Below, piece after piece: positions 9,996 through 20,057 of a DNA stretch of 64,000 bases. This DNA is from Trichomonas vaginalis G3 (Eukaryota > Parabasalia > Trichomonadida > Trichomonadidae). The position numbers were made by a program, and so were the translations under genes. The notes below the pieces were generated by a model. The model saw only the letters and a program-made list of their open reading frames with translations, had not been told where the DNA came from and searched no databases. Each line of letters begins with the position of its first letter. Within the stretch, counting starts at the first letter, position 1. Location of the stretch: positions 22,167,585-22,231,584 of the forward strand of contig NC_067205.1 in the NCBI RefSeq assembly GCF_026262505.1. Direction: 5' to 3'.

Positions 9996-10230
9996 ATTTA
10001 AAAGTTTTTCTGAAAGTGGAGAAGAACTTCATCTAAACTTTCACATGGCGTTTCTTGAAGTTCTCTGTCTAAGAAGTTCAAATATTTTGTAAAGACATAG
10101 AACTTTCCTTTGTCTACACGAACAAACAAAAAACAGGGTCTTTCATATCGTTCAAAAGTGTGTAAAGTCCTTTACATGAAATAAAGTCTATATTATTTTT
10201 CTTCAAACATCTTTCAAGAAGTTTTGACAT
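9996..10230 (-). pseudogene. Small gene present only in element A (broken)
   Basis: Between the capsid-like gene and the next gene, element A has about 235 bases that begin MSKLLERCLKKNNIDF on the minus strand. Element B has only four bases between the same two genes, so this is a gain in A or a loss in B. The product is small and basic with no family I know. It is not continuously open. Confidence 0.45.
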
Positions 10231-10236
10231 TTTTAC

Positions 10237-10818
10237 TTAGCAAATAAATTTTAATGAAATGTTGTGGTCGTCAAATATTTTTATGACGTCTGGGAAACTA
10301 TACTTTAAGTTCAACGTTTCACCTCCTTTCATAACGTATATCTTGTCAATGACATTATATGAAACACCACAGCAACTAATGTCGGGTTCTATTTCTTTGA
10401 TGTTTATATCGTCTGCCTCTGTCAAAAGTTTCAATAGTTCTTTCAAAACTTCATGAGGTGCAATGACATATGAGTTCACTTTTACAGGGTTGTGTTCGAC
10501 CAAGTTTAACATTATACCTAAAGCTTGACAAATCTTCTCCTGAGTTTGAAGTTTGTCTTTCAGTTGTTGGTAGTCGTTTCGAATATCTGCAACAGAACTT
10601 AAGTCTCTGCTAACTTCAGGATATGTTGGTTGTTCTTTTACAGGAACAATTGTTATACCATCTTCGTCTTCGTATGGTTTCCCCACTTCAACATCTCTGT
10701 CTTTGACATTGACAACAACACTTTGACTGTTTTGTTTGAGTTGGTGAATTTAACTTCACATCTGCCACCGCCATTAAACCTTTTGAAAACTCACGCTTCT
10801 ATTTTTCGGAAATGACAT
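10237..10818 (-). pseudogene. Unknown structural-block protein of element A (broken)
   Basis: The homologue at 57500-58081 is open. Visible features are an acidic segment (YEDEDGITIVPVKEQPTYPEV), a helical stretch (DIRNDYQQLKDKLQTQEK) and a compact C-terminal domain with CCGVSYNVIDKIYVMKGGE. It sits between the capsid-like gene and the major capsid region, which suggests a virion or assembly role. I do not recognise a family. This copy is not continuously open. Confidence 0.55.
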
Positions 10819-10837
10819 TTTTACTTAGAATAAAAAG

Positions 10838-11264
10838 ATGGACGTATTTGAGTATCTCTTTGAATTTGAAGCAGAACAAAGTTTACACACACAAACAATA
10901 CAAATACATTGACAGAATAGTTCTTTATACAAACAATGGTAAATTGTTATAGAATAGCAGTCTTTGCTGAACCTAAATATTTTCATAAAGCAAAGAAAGT
11001 TGTATAACTGAAATGGTGAAAGTTCTTGAAGCAGACAAAAATATAACAACAAAAACTTACAGATATTTTCTAAAGGTAAGTTTAATTTTATCTTACAATA
11101 TTATGTCAAAACTGGCGTACTGTCAATATTTGACGGAGAGAAGTCAGTTCAAGAACAACTTACTGACCTGCTGCCAAAATCTGCTCGATGGAAGCTGTCG
11201 TTATACCAATCTGAGGAGCCCAGCAGGTTTCATCGAACGAATTTCAAAAGAGCATCTTCCGTGA
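10838..11264 (+). pseudogene. Small plus-strand gene of element A overlapping the capsid gene end (broken)
   Basis: The sequence begins MDVFEYLFEL and the same small gene is seen at 57066-57481 in B. It runs against the capsid genes and overlaps the 3' end of the major capsid gene on the opposite strand. Conserved coding-like segments include YRIAVFAEPKYFHKAKK and MVKVLEADKNITTK. Function unknown. Neither copy looks fully open. Confidence 0.45.
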
Positions 11265-12757
11265 AAAGTGCTATTGGTTTTGTAAACTTCTTTGCTCTCA
11301 GTTCATCTGGACCGTCTCTGTCACCAGTATATTGTATTTGTACAGTACCAACAGTTGAAATACCACCCATAAAGTCTTCTGAGTCAGCAAATGGAATGCC
11401 AAGCAAAAGTTTGAACGGTCTCCATTTGTATATTGAGTTTTTTGACCTCCTGTATGAGTCCATACTTTCACATATGGCATAATAGAACTTTGCATTTCAG
11501 GTTAATGGTTGTTGTGAAGTTGTTGTTAAAGTTCATAGCATCTAATGTCAAGTTGTATGACCTCATATCCTCAACTGTAGAATATTCTTCTCTTGGATAA
11601 TATTTGCCATCTATGTTTATATGATATTTAATACCAGGGTTGTAGAAACAAAATAGTCATTTATAGTTCGTCTGAACAGTACAAACATAGTATCTGCATG
11701 TTTCATTGCAGTTGTTAAAGCAATATCTGTTCTTGCACCTGGGTCAGCACTTTGGTTTCCAACTTCACCTGCAAAGTCTTTGACAGATATTTGGTGTATA
11801 GGGAACATAAGTGGAACTGCAATATATTTGGCAGCTAAAGCATTTGAAATATCTGGGTCCAACATATAGACTGCAAGTCTGCTTTCTATTCTCTTGCATT
11901 CAAACTTTTCGCATGTAAACTTAACTGGGTCCCAAGCAGTTCCAGCAGCATTGAAATAATAGTTTACTTCATTGTTGAAGTTTGAGAAACCAAAGTCTAA
12001 GTCAACTTTGTCTTTGCAAAAGTCACAGAACTTGGCTCCACCAGTTCCAGCTATAGTAATGCTGAATGGGTCTTGTTTGGTGCAATGACTAAGTTATTTT
12101 TGCTTGGAGTAAGTTCGATAGAAATTTTTCCTGCCCAGTTTGGCAAGTATCTTAAAAACCTGAAGATGAGGAAAGATGACAAAGGAACTCTAAGTTTCAG
12201 TTTTACTTTAGTGGCAGCAGTTCCATCTGAACCAGAAAGGTTAACATAAACTCCTGGAACGTTAGGGTCAAGTCTTCTTATTTTCTCAATATTTGCATAC
12301 TGGTCTGTTTGTTCTCTAGCTTGTGTTGTACTGAGTTTCTCAAAGCGAACCATTCATAGTTTGCCCATGTTACTGTTTGAACTAAGTCAGAGTTAGAATA
12401 TATCTTATATCCCATGAAAACTTCTGGAGCATATTGGTATCCGACATAGAAAATTCCATTGCAACCTTTCTTGTCAGACAACTTGGCAGAAGGTTTTATT
12501 TCAATGTCTTGTTCCACGTATAAGAATGAGTTGTCAATAGAAATAATATGAAACCTGTCGCAAGCAATATCTACTGTTGTTGAAGAACCTTCACCAAACT
12601 CACCTACATTTCCATAAGAAACAGCAGTTGTATATTCGTAAGTTCCAGGAACTATTTCTGACCTTCTAATGGCATTGTCGCATTCGTTATACCATTCGGA
12701 AACATTTCCGTTCATGGCATCCAAAACTGTTGGCGTTATATTCTGAGCGGCGTACAT
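11160..12757 (-). pseudogene. Major capsid protein gene of element A (double jelly-roll type, broken)
   Basis: The homologue in B at 55565-57172 is more complete. Segments expected of polinton-type major capsid proteins are visible: SFLIFRFLRYLPNWAGKISI in the first jelly roll, then DPDISNALAAKYIAVPLMFP and a C-terminal region with GGISTVGTVQIQYTGDRDGP. The total length of about 530 codons fits the family. It would form the hexameric capsomers of an icosahedral particle. This copy has several breaks. Confidence 0.75.
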
Positions 12758-12789
12758 TTCATATGGGTAAAAATATAGAATAGTTGGAT

Positions 12790-15062
12790 TTATATATCAT
12801 AATAGAACCCACTCGGACCAAGCTTTACTTTGTTCTACTCTTCTTCTTTGGTGTCGCTTTTGGTAACTTGCCCTCTGCTTCAAGTTGTTGCATCTTTGCC
12901 TCATGTTCACCTAGTATGTTGTAAATTTCCCATGTCCTTTTTGCCTTTGGGCTCTGGTCGCCCATCTCAGGTAACCTATATCCTAGAAAGATTTGTCATA
13001 GTAGTTTGTATTTGAGTCTTCGCTTATTGTTTGCATGACTCTTTCCTGAGTTTTCCGGTTCAAGCTCTTCAAATATAGCTTGTCCATATGGAATAAGCTC
13101 GTTTCCAAATATATGTTTTTGTAGCCATTCTGGTTTTCTTTCCATGTTACCAATAATATCTTTTGTGAATGGGAAAGCTTTTACCCAATGTTTCAGTCTT
13201 GCGTCATTTATTTCTGTAGTTGGTTTTATTTTGTCAAGGAACATGTTTTTCAATACTAACATTTCATTTGGTACTGTCCATTTGAGTTTTCTTAAATATT
13301 CATCCCTTCTCGGTTCATTGTCTGCAAAAGTTTTTTATGACATTTTGCAAACTTTCGTTTGCAAGGTCATGTACAATAGGTTCTCTTCCTTCTCTCTCCC
13401 TAACTTCTTTCTAAACTCTTCACCAAATATACCATCTCTATGGTTCTGTGTAGTTCTTTGAGATAAATGTTCTAGAACGTCAGGTGTTATATTTCCATCA
13501 GCCATGTTCATTTCATACCGGTCCAAAATATCTGCATCTTTCATATCTTTCAATGGCATTAAAGCCGCGCTGAAAATACCAGCTACATCTGGTTCACCAT
13601 TCACTTCCATTGCGTCTACAACTTCTTGGAATTGTGGTTGTAAGTTTATGAACCACCTATCCGGATTAGCTTTATGACCCCATCTCATTGTAGTTCCATC
13701 GTCTGCAGAAACAAAAGTAGGTTTGTTTCCATATTGGCTAGGTTCTGAATGAACTTTAAACAATGTTTCATTTCTATATGTTTTGTTGAAATTTAACCTT
13801 TTATTTTCACCGAGTTCATCCAAAGATTGAACGTTATATGCTCGTAAGTAAAAAGGATTGTTGTATTTGTGTACATTATCTTTCAGTACTTCCATTCTAT
13901 GCTGGATATTTTCATCTGATGTTGGAGTCTTTTGTATGTCGGCGAACATTTTTCGATATTCTTCTACTATGTCAGCTGAATTTTTCTTAGACTCTTGGAA
14001 AGATTCCATATTCTCCGCATACTCTTGTTGAGGGTCAAGATTTTTCGGCTGTTCCAAATCTTCATCTAGTTCTGTGAAGTTAGTTTCCAAAGGAGGGACT
14101 TGTTTGTTTCCTTCAGGCTCTTCTAGCTGTTGTTGCTGAACTATTTCTTCCATGTCTGGTTGTATCTGAACTTCTTCCTGTGGAGTTTCTTGTACCTCAT
14201 CTGCTGGCATTTCATATATTCCGAGACCGTTTTTAAAAAGTTCCCTATCTAAGTCATCCGGACTCATAAACCTTTCTTCTTTCGTTCCGTCTCTATTTTT
14301 TACGCGTTTCATGAAGAGAGTTGAATTATCGTTTAGCTCTGACACCAAATATCTTGGAGTAAATTCAGTCATGTCATTTGGATGATATGCTATTAAATCA
14401 TATCCCTTAGCGAGCTTGTATTTTCCAGGTTTGAAATTATATCCCATTTGGTGCTGAACCATAAAGCTAAATAGGTTCGGGTCAGTATTTCCTTCCTTGA
14501 ACTTTCTAATAGCTTCTTTATATCTGTCACTAAAGTCAAGAGTATCTGGGTAACCATAGTCTTCCTTAAGCATTTTTAAGAATTCTTGGTTTCCTTGTTC
14601 TCTACTTCTTTTATGTCCTTGCTCTGTTTGTGGTTGTTGTTGTGCAGGGTTTTGAACTGTTGGTTGTGGTGCTGGATTTTGAACTGTTGGTTGTGGTGCT
14701 GGATTTTGAACTGTTGGTTGTGGTGCTGGATTTTGAACTGTTGGTTGTGGTGCAGTGTTTTGAACTGTTGGTTTTGGTGCATGCCTGTGTCTGTGTCCAT
14801 GTGACGATGTAAATGTTTTAGGTAGTCCTGGTGCAGGTGCTTCTCTTGGAGGGTTTGGTGGTATATAAGTTCCACCAGCTGGCACATATGTTCCATCTGC
14901 AGCATAATGTCCTACCTGACTTTTCGTTCTTAAGAAAGCATTTACTAGGTCTGTTTTGGTCTGTTGTAACTCTTTTTCTTGACTTTCCACAACAGTTGCT
15001 CTAACGGCGTCATAGGCACTTTGAACTGCCTGTCTCGTTGCTGCATCTGTTATTTTCGTCAT
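12790..15062 (-). pseudogene. Large structural-block protein of element A with PTVQNPAPQ repeats (broken near one end)
   Basis: The N-terminal region starts MTKITDAATRQAVQSAYDAV, is followed by a Pro/Gln/His-rich linker with about five 9-residue PTVQNPAPQ units, and then by a long acidic, Gln-rich region (QETPQEEVQIQPDMEEIVQQ) and a conserved C-terminal domain (FINLQPQFQEVVDAMEVNGE). In element B the 9-residue unit occurs only about twice. Position next to the core-like and capsid genes suggests a virion protein. I do not recognise a family. It is open over most of its length. Confidence 0.6.
14630..14790 (-). repeat. 27-bp tandem repeat coding PTVQNPAPQ in element A
   Basis: Five near-perfect 27-bp units on the minus strand encode the 9-residue motif PTVQN(P/T)APQ inside the large structural-block protein. 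The corresponding place in element B (about 53630-53690) has two units. The change in unit number is in steps of 27, so the frame is kept. Confidence 0.85.
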
Positions 15063-15070
15063 ATTTTGTG

Positions 15071-16033
15071 CTACTTCTCTAACTCGTTGTCGAAACCTTC
15101 AGACTTCAGTTTCTTTCCAGATGAGAAGTCGTTCACTAGTTTCACCTTACTATGAAGAGCTTCGAAGGCGTTCTTAAAGTCAGCATTCATTAAAGCTTCA
15201 TTTGAACTGTCTTCATCCGCTTGTATTTTTGTCCTTATTGACCCTATAAGTTGGGCTGCTTTAGCGTTGGCTTGGGCATCTAACCAGTCATTATTAGCTT
15301 TTATATATTCTGCGCTTTTCATTGCCTTTTGCATGGCTGCGTCGTTATTTTTACTTTCTTGTGCTAAGTTTTCATACTGTACGGTTTGGTTTTGCAACTG
15401 TAAAAGTTTTTCTGCCTTTACATTTGCTTCAACTTCTTTTTTATACTCATCGCTATCCATATATGTCTTCATGGCTTTTTGTTTTATCTCTTCATCTTTC
15501 AGTACTTTATATTGAGTAGTATGGTTTTTCAAATTTATAACATCTTGTTCCATTTTTGCTACTTCTGCTGCTTTTTCTGACACTTTTTTCGCATATTCCT
15601 CTGTACTTAGTTCTTTCAGTTGTTCTTCTTTCTTCTTTTTCTCTACGTTTAACTCATTTAGTTTCTTTGTGTGTCTGTCATATTCTAGTTTCTTTTCGTT
15701 TTCACTTATTTGTTTCTGTATGTCTATGTTTGACTTTTTGACATCTGTTATTTGATTTTTGAGTGAACTCAAATTCATTTGACTTTGAGGGTTATAAGCT
15801 GTTCCGTCTGCAGCTCCACCATAGCCTGCCATTTTCGCTAAAAGTGCCGCTCTTAAACCTCCACTCTGTGCACCAATAACTCGGTTTAAAAGCATAGGGT
15901 TGCTTGACATTTGTTGCAACATGGGGTCATTCATAATTTGTTGTTGCAACTGTTGTTGTGGTGTCAGTTTTACTATTGGATGTTTCAATGCTCTCTTCCT
16001 CTTACGTATATTCTTACGTAGCTTACGTGGCAT
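15071..16033 (-). CDS. Basic coiled-coil core-like protein of element A
   Basis: I start the gene at MPRKLRKNIRKRKRALKHP because that strongly basic leader is also the first Met in the B copy at 52360. The basic N terminus resembles small DNA-condensing core proteins of adenovirus-like systems. It is followed by a Gln/Met/Leu patch with GLRAALLAKMAGYGGAADG and a long charged coiled coil from about residue 85 onward. A role in packing DNA or in the virion core is inference. It is the first gene inside the element end. Confidence 0.6.
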   Translation of the reverse strand: MPRKLRKNIRKRKRALKHPIVKLTPQQQLQQQIMNDPMLQQMSSNPMLLNRVIGAQSGGLRAALLAKMAGYGGAADGTAYNPQSQMNLSSLKNQITDVKKSNIDIQKQISENEKKLEYDRHTKKLNELNVEKKKKEEQLKELSTEEYAKKVSEKAAEVAKMEQDVINLKNHTTQYKVLKDEEIKQKAMKTYMDSDEYKKEVEANVKAEKLLQLQNQTVQYENLAQESKNNDAAMQKAMKSAEYIKANNDWLDAQANAKAAQLIGSIRTKIQADEDSSNEALMNADFKNAFEALHSKVKLVNDFSSGKKLKSEGFDNELEK

Positions 16034-16154
16034 TTTAAGTGAAGTAAAAAACGGTTTTTGACAGATGTTTGTATGACACTTTTTGTTCAGCACAAAAAAC
16101 TACTCGGTCAACGTGTTGTTAGTTTTGTAAAATAACCGTCCTATCTCCGTGCCT

Positions 16155-16255
16155 ATGACGAAGAAATCATGACAAATTCAAGAGGGTAGAAAAGAGGTTA
16201 GAAAAGAGGTTAGATCTAACCTTCTACCCTAAATTATATTTTTGGTCATTTACAC
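16155..16255 (-). repeat. Nested palindrome unit at the right end of element A
   Basis: The unit has GGGTAGA, AAAGAGGTTAGA twice, the palindrome GGTTAGATCTAACC and TCTACCC, then AAATTATATTTTTGG. It belongs to the same family as the units in the accessory module (1741-4550) and those at 52008 and 52208 in element B, where the centre reads GGGTAGATATACCC. Confidence 0.8.
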
Positions 16256-16535
16256 TCATTACGAAGAAGTCTTGACAAAACATTTTACGAAGAAGTCTTG
16301 ACAAAACATTTACGATGAAATCTTGACAAAACATTTACGTTCATGTTTGACAAAACATTTACGAAGAAGTCTTGACAAAACATTTACGAAGAAGTCTTGA
16401 CAAAACATTTACGAAGAAGTCTTGACAAAACATTTACGAAGAAGTCTTGACAAAACATTTACGAAGAAGTCTTGACAAAACATTTACGAAGAAGTCTTGA
16501 CAAAACATTTACGAAGAAGTCTTGACAAAACATGA
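16256..16535 (-). repeat. 25-bp iteron array near the end of element A, about 11 copies
   Basis: Units of the type ACGAAGAAGTCTTGACAAAA recur every 25 bases from about 16260 to 16533. The last seven are almost identical, the earlier ones vary (for example ACGATGAAATCTTGAC). The same units are scattered through 51726-52345 at the end of element B. Iterons next to a linear element's end may be origin or terminal-protein sites, which is inference. Confidence 0.85.
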
Positions 16536-16557
16536 AAACATATATAATTTGTGAAAA

Positions 16558-16758
16558 AGCGACACAAAAAGTGTCACCGGCTGGGGTTCGGTCCTCCTCT
16601 TGGGTCTTGGGCAAAATTTCTTATGGGCTAGAGGGCACAAAGTGCCCGGAAGGCCATCCCAAAAAAAAAAAAAAAACTTCATTATACTCATCAACTTCAG
16701 GGCTAGAAGGCACGAAGTGCCTGGAAGCCCCACTACTTTTTTTTTTTTTTTTTTTTTA
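16558..16758. repeat. Terminal hairpins and homopolymer runs of element A
   Basis: Two related hairpins lie here. The inner one reads GGGCT, AGA, GGGCAC, AAA, GTGCCC, GGA, AGGCC and is followed by 16 A (16661-16676). The outer one reads GGGCT, AGA, AGGCAC, GAA, GTGCCT, GGA, AGCCC, then CCACTAC and 22 T (16737-16758), after which unrelated AT-rich host sequence starts. The A-T pair that closes the inner stem in one is a G-C pair in the other, so the stem is kept by a paired change. The outer unit matches the end of element B. Confidence 0.75.
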
Positions 16759-17073
16759 ACTATTATTTAATAAAGTTTAATTGCCAAGGTTCATCTAATT
16801 TTTTGATTTTTAATGTTTTATGAATTTTATTTATCATGTATATATCTAATGAAGATTATATATGTAGAAGATAAGTACCTTAATATGTACGTAAAAATTA
16901 ATGAAATTTATTTTGAATGTAGAACCGAGCAATTTTCAAATTTTGTGCTTTTTTTGAATTTTCTCGATACCAGATAAGTTGTGTTGGCTAAATAATATAT
17001 GGATACAATGTGTCTTAAAGATGAATATATGCACAAAGTTTAAGAGGCCATTTTCTTTCAGAAACCGAGATTT
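16759..17073. other. AT-rich stretch without a gene
   Basis: Very AT-rich sequence between the end of element A and the degraded 5' part of the MULE transposase. I see no gene. It may include the left part of the MULE element, but I could not find a terminal inverted repeat. Confidence 0.5.
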
Positions 17074-18793
17074 GTGAATTTTTTCAAATTTTGTGCTTTT
17101 TTTGATATTGAAATTTCATTTCATTTTTTGATGCATATCGATGCACCATGCGAACTTAAAGAAAGGCTATCTTATATAGATGCTATGAAAGCTGTCATTG
17201 ATAACGAATGCCATGCAGGTTGTCCATATCAATTAAAAAAAAAATCCAAATTTAGGGGGAACAAAATTAAAATTCAGGTGCAGTGCAGATAATGTGAGCA
17301 TGTATCTCATTTCTAAAGATGATGATGTGAAATATATTCCTAACAGAATATAATGGAACACATAATCACAATCAAATCAAAGATGAGACAAAAAGAAATA
17401 CCACACATTATCACAATGCTATCGTCGGGTACTTATTAATTTTATAAAACAGGGGGGTGATCCGAAAATGGCTCAAATTGAATGCGACAAAAAACTTGAT
17501 CTGGATGATCCACTTAACAGGCCATCTTTTTTGAATGCATCTTCAGATCAAATGAAAACAATTCAGGAAAAAGGAAATAAAAAGATCAAAGGTATTCAAA
17601 AGTACGATGATAATCAATTCAAGTCAACTCAATTATTTAAGGGTATCAAAGAACAAGAGTCACCAAAAGATTTAATTTATTACAACAAACCAAAGAAATT
17701 AATCTTTTATTATGCTTCTTTCAAATTTCTGGACATAATCAAAATTGTGAAAGAGCATTTTATTGATGCAACCCATTCATTACTTGAATTTAAAATGTTG
17801 TTTTACATGATATCAGCCAAATTTCCAAATACACATGCATTCTCAATTTTTCAATTTGTCGTTTATCCAAACACTTCAGAAAATATTGCATTCTGTCTCA
17901 AGGCATTTTTTAACTGGGCAAAAGTAAAACCAAAATATTTTATGTCAGATTGTGCACAAGAAATCGAAAATGCGATTATCAACTCTTTTCCAGAAGTTAT
18001 CCTTCATTGGTGTGCAGTTCATGTAATGAGGGCGTTCAGAAAAAATTTGAAAGATTATGCATTTGAGAGTTCAGACAAATTGATATTAGATACAAAAATG
18101 AACTATCTTGCATACGGCAGAAATGGCAAGAAAGAATGGATTGAACCAACGTTCAAAAAAATTCTGGAAATAGCCGAAAAATTCCCAGAATTTTCAAAAT
18201 ACATACAAAATCAATGGATATCAAACCAAGAAAGATGGACAGCCGCTGAAAGAGATGAAAATTTAGCTCTCACAAATAACATTTCAGAATCGATTAACAA
18301 AAAAATTAAATATTACTACTTTGGCGGAACAATTTTCATCAGATTTGATCGATTTGTGATGAAATTAATCGATTTTATCGTTCCTTCATTTTATTACAGA
18401 ATTTCTCAAGATATAAGGCTCAGAGACAAAATTCCAAATCCGTTGCCATCTGAAAAAAAGCCAAAAAAGTCTACAATCAGACTGGATACAGAAAAATGTA
18501 TAATGCTCACTGATAAAATTAAATCGTTAATAGTTAACTCATCAGCAAACTTAAATACGCTTCAATTGGGTTTAGATGACCTACTTGATAAAGTTGTCAA
18601 GGCAGCAAAGGTTCAAAAACGAATGACCCAGTATTTTTCGAAATTAAGTATCCCAATGGAAATCAAGCTTAGTATTCTCACGCAAATTACAGAATTTGGA
18701 TGCAATACCCCTCAATTCATTGTTGAGAATGCCAAGTCTTTTCAAGATAAAATTATTACAGATTTCCACCTTCAAATTTATACAACATTATAA
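17074..18793 (+). mobile_element. MULE (Mutator-like) transposase gene, 5' part decayed, 3' part open
   Basis: The open part (17468-18793, 441 residues) carries the MULE domain: catalytic D100 in HFIDATHS, D161 in FMSDCAQEIENAI, the HWCAVHVMRAFRKN segment, and E274 in NNISESINKKI. The upstream part from 17074 has a CHAGCPYQLKKK stretch and later YNGTHNHNQ, which look like the zinc-binding DNA-binding region of these proteins, but it is broken by a stop near 17292 and frame changes before 17468. No clear terminal inverted repeats were found, so the limits of the element are uncertain. Such genes are very common in Trichomonas. Confidence 0.8.
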
Positions 18794-18873
18794 AAATTTA
18801 TGAATAAAAACTTGATATAAAATAACATTTTTATTTTTACTAAGAAAAAAAAGGTTTTTGATAATAAATTTAT

Positions 18874-19226
18874 TTTATTTCGAAAAAGTAGCAATAATCG
18901 TAAAAGGGTATTGATAGGCTTGCTAAAGTAACTAATTTTGGCTGTCAAATACTTTTGTATTTTGAAGTAAATTAGTATAAATTTGTTTTTACTTTTATTT
19001 CGAAAAAGTAGCAATAATCGTAAAAGGGTATTGATAGGCTTGCTAAAGTAACTAATTTTAGCTGTCAAATACTTTTGTATTTTGAAGTAAATTAGTATAA
19101 ATTTGTTTTTACTTTTATTTCGAAAAAGTAGCAATAATCGTAAAAGGGTATTGATAGGCCTGCTAAAGTAACTAATTTTAGCTGTTAAATACTTTTGTAT
19201 TTTGAAGTAAATTAGTATAAATTTGA
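18874..19226. repeat. 120-bp tandem repeat, three copies
   Basis: Three units start at 18874, 18994 and 19114 with an exact period of 120 bases and only a few substitutions between them. Each begins TTTATTTCGAAAAAGTAGC. The array lies directly behind the MULE transposase gene and may be the subterminal repeat of that element. Confidence 0.9.
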
Positions 19227-19266
19227 TATTATTTTAACTCCCTTTGAAAACCTCAATTTTCCATAC

Positions 19267-19328
19267 AGAGGGAACGGGAATAGCATCCAATATTCCCTGA
19301 GAATGGTTGCGCATTCTCAGTTCCCTCT
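19267..19328. other. Perfect three-way-junction sequence (T- or Y-shaped foldback)
   Basis: An outer 9-bp stem (AGAGGGAAC at 19267-19275 with GTTCCCTCT at 19320-19328) encloses two adjacent hairpins without any unpaired base at the junction: GGGAATA/TATTCCC (19276-19282 with 19291-19297, 8-base loop) and TGAGAATG/CATTCTCA (19298-19305 with 19312-19319, 6-base loop). All 24 pairs are Watson-Crick. The shape is like a parvovirus ITR or a compact structured RNA. No function is known to me. Confidence 0.85.
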
Positions 19329-19414
19329 ATATTTCGAACGAAGCTCTCATCGGTCTTTTTTTTAATACTAAACGTTTTTTTCCCTGTCACTTTTAGCTAA
19401 AATTTGGGTTTGCC

Positions 19415-20057
19415 AAACGTATTCGGTCATTTTTTTAAAAATTAATTTTTTGTTAGAGATAAGAGCTAAAACTTTGCAGACAACTCCCCCATGTCTAGCA
19501 AATTTAACATTCATCTCCCATTTTTATATATTTGGTTTAGAATGTTCGAAAATGCGTAATATGGTCATTAATATTAATTGAAAAGAACCTTGAATTAATT
19601 CAATCTGATCTCACAAAATATTTTAAATTACAAACTTTGTAGTTTGAATAGGTAATTAGTATTAAACTCAAATAACTAGTTTATTTTTGAATAAAAATTA
19701 TTTGAATTCATTCAATTTTGTGAATTTTCCTTCAAAAATCAAGTTTAAATATCTTATTTGCCATATAATTATAAATACAATGAAACATATTCGAAATTGA
19801 AAAGAATGACTTTTTCTGTTCTTTCAATCATTCAATTTGAATTTTGCAATATTGGATTTCCCATTATATAGCTATTAAAAACAACAAGAAATTTAACTTA
19901 CATTCAAATTTATTTGTGTTATATTCAATCTTCTCAAAACTTATAATTTTCGGCTATAGCATGATTATATGCTATATAATATAATAAACCTATAATAGTA
20001 TCATTCTTTCAATTATTTGAAGAGAAAACCGAAAAAATCTATTTTCGGTCTATAACA
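19415..20057 (+). mobile_element. Solo right arm of the IS481-like element
   Basis: These 643 bases match 34942-35583, the right terminal repeat of the complete-looking IS481-like element, at very high identity by eye and end in the same CTATTTTCGGTCTATAACA. The sequence left of 19415 does not continue the match, and no left arm is present. It is a truncated element or the end of a shorter variant. It stops 286 bases before the start of the acyl-CoA synthetase gene. Confidence 0.85.

Larger units (their letters stand above)
1..16758 (-). mobile_element. Virus-like element A (polinton-like virus grade), right end and most of its body; broken
   Basis: The block carries a double-jelly-roll-type capsid gene, a second capsid-like gene, a packaging ATPase, an SF3 helicase and several unknown genes on the minus strand. 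A plus-strand accessory module holds KilA-N, GIY-YIG-like and HNH genes. The right end is a hairpin followed by a T run (16737-16758); the left end lies outside the window. The same genes recur in the same order in 51617-64000 on the other strand, which defines the family. No PolB, protease or integrase is visible here. It is a fossil with roughly ten or more breaks, and it looks young because the two copies are still very similar by eye. Assignment to the polinton-like/virophage grade is inference from gene content. Confidence 0.85.

Noticed and set aside
18778-19134. Minus-strand open frame across the 120-bp repeats
   Set aside because: Its product is the translation of the tandem repeat; 120 is a multiple of three.
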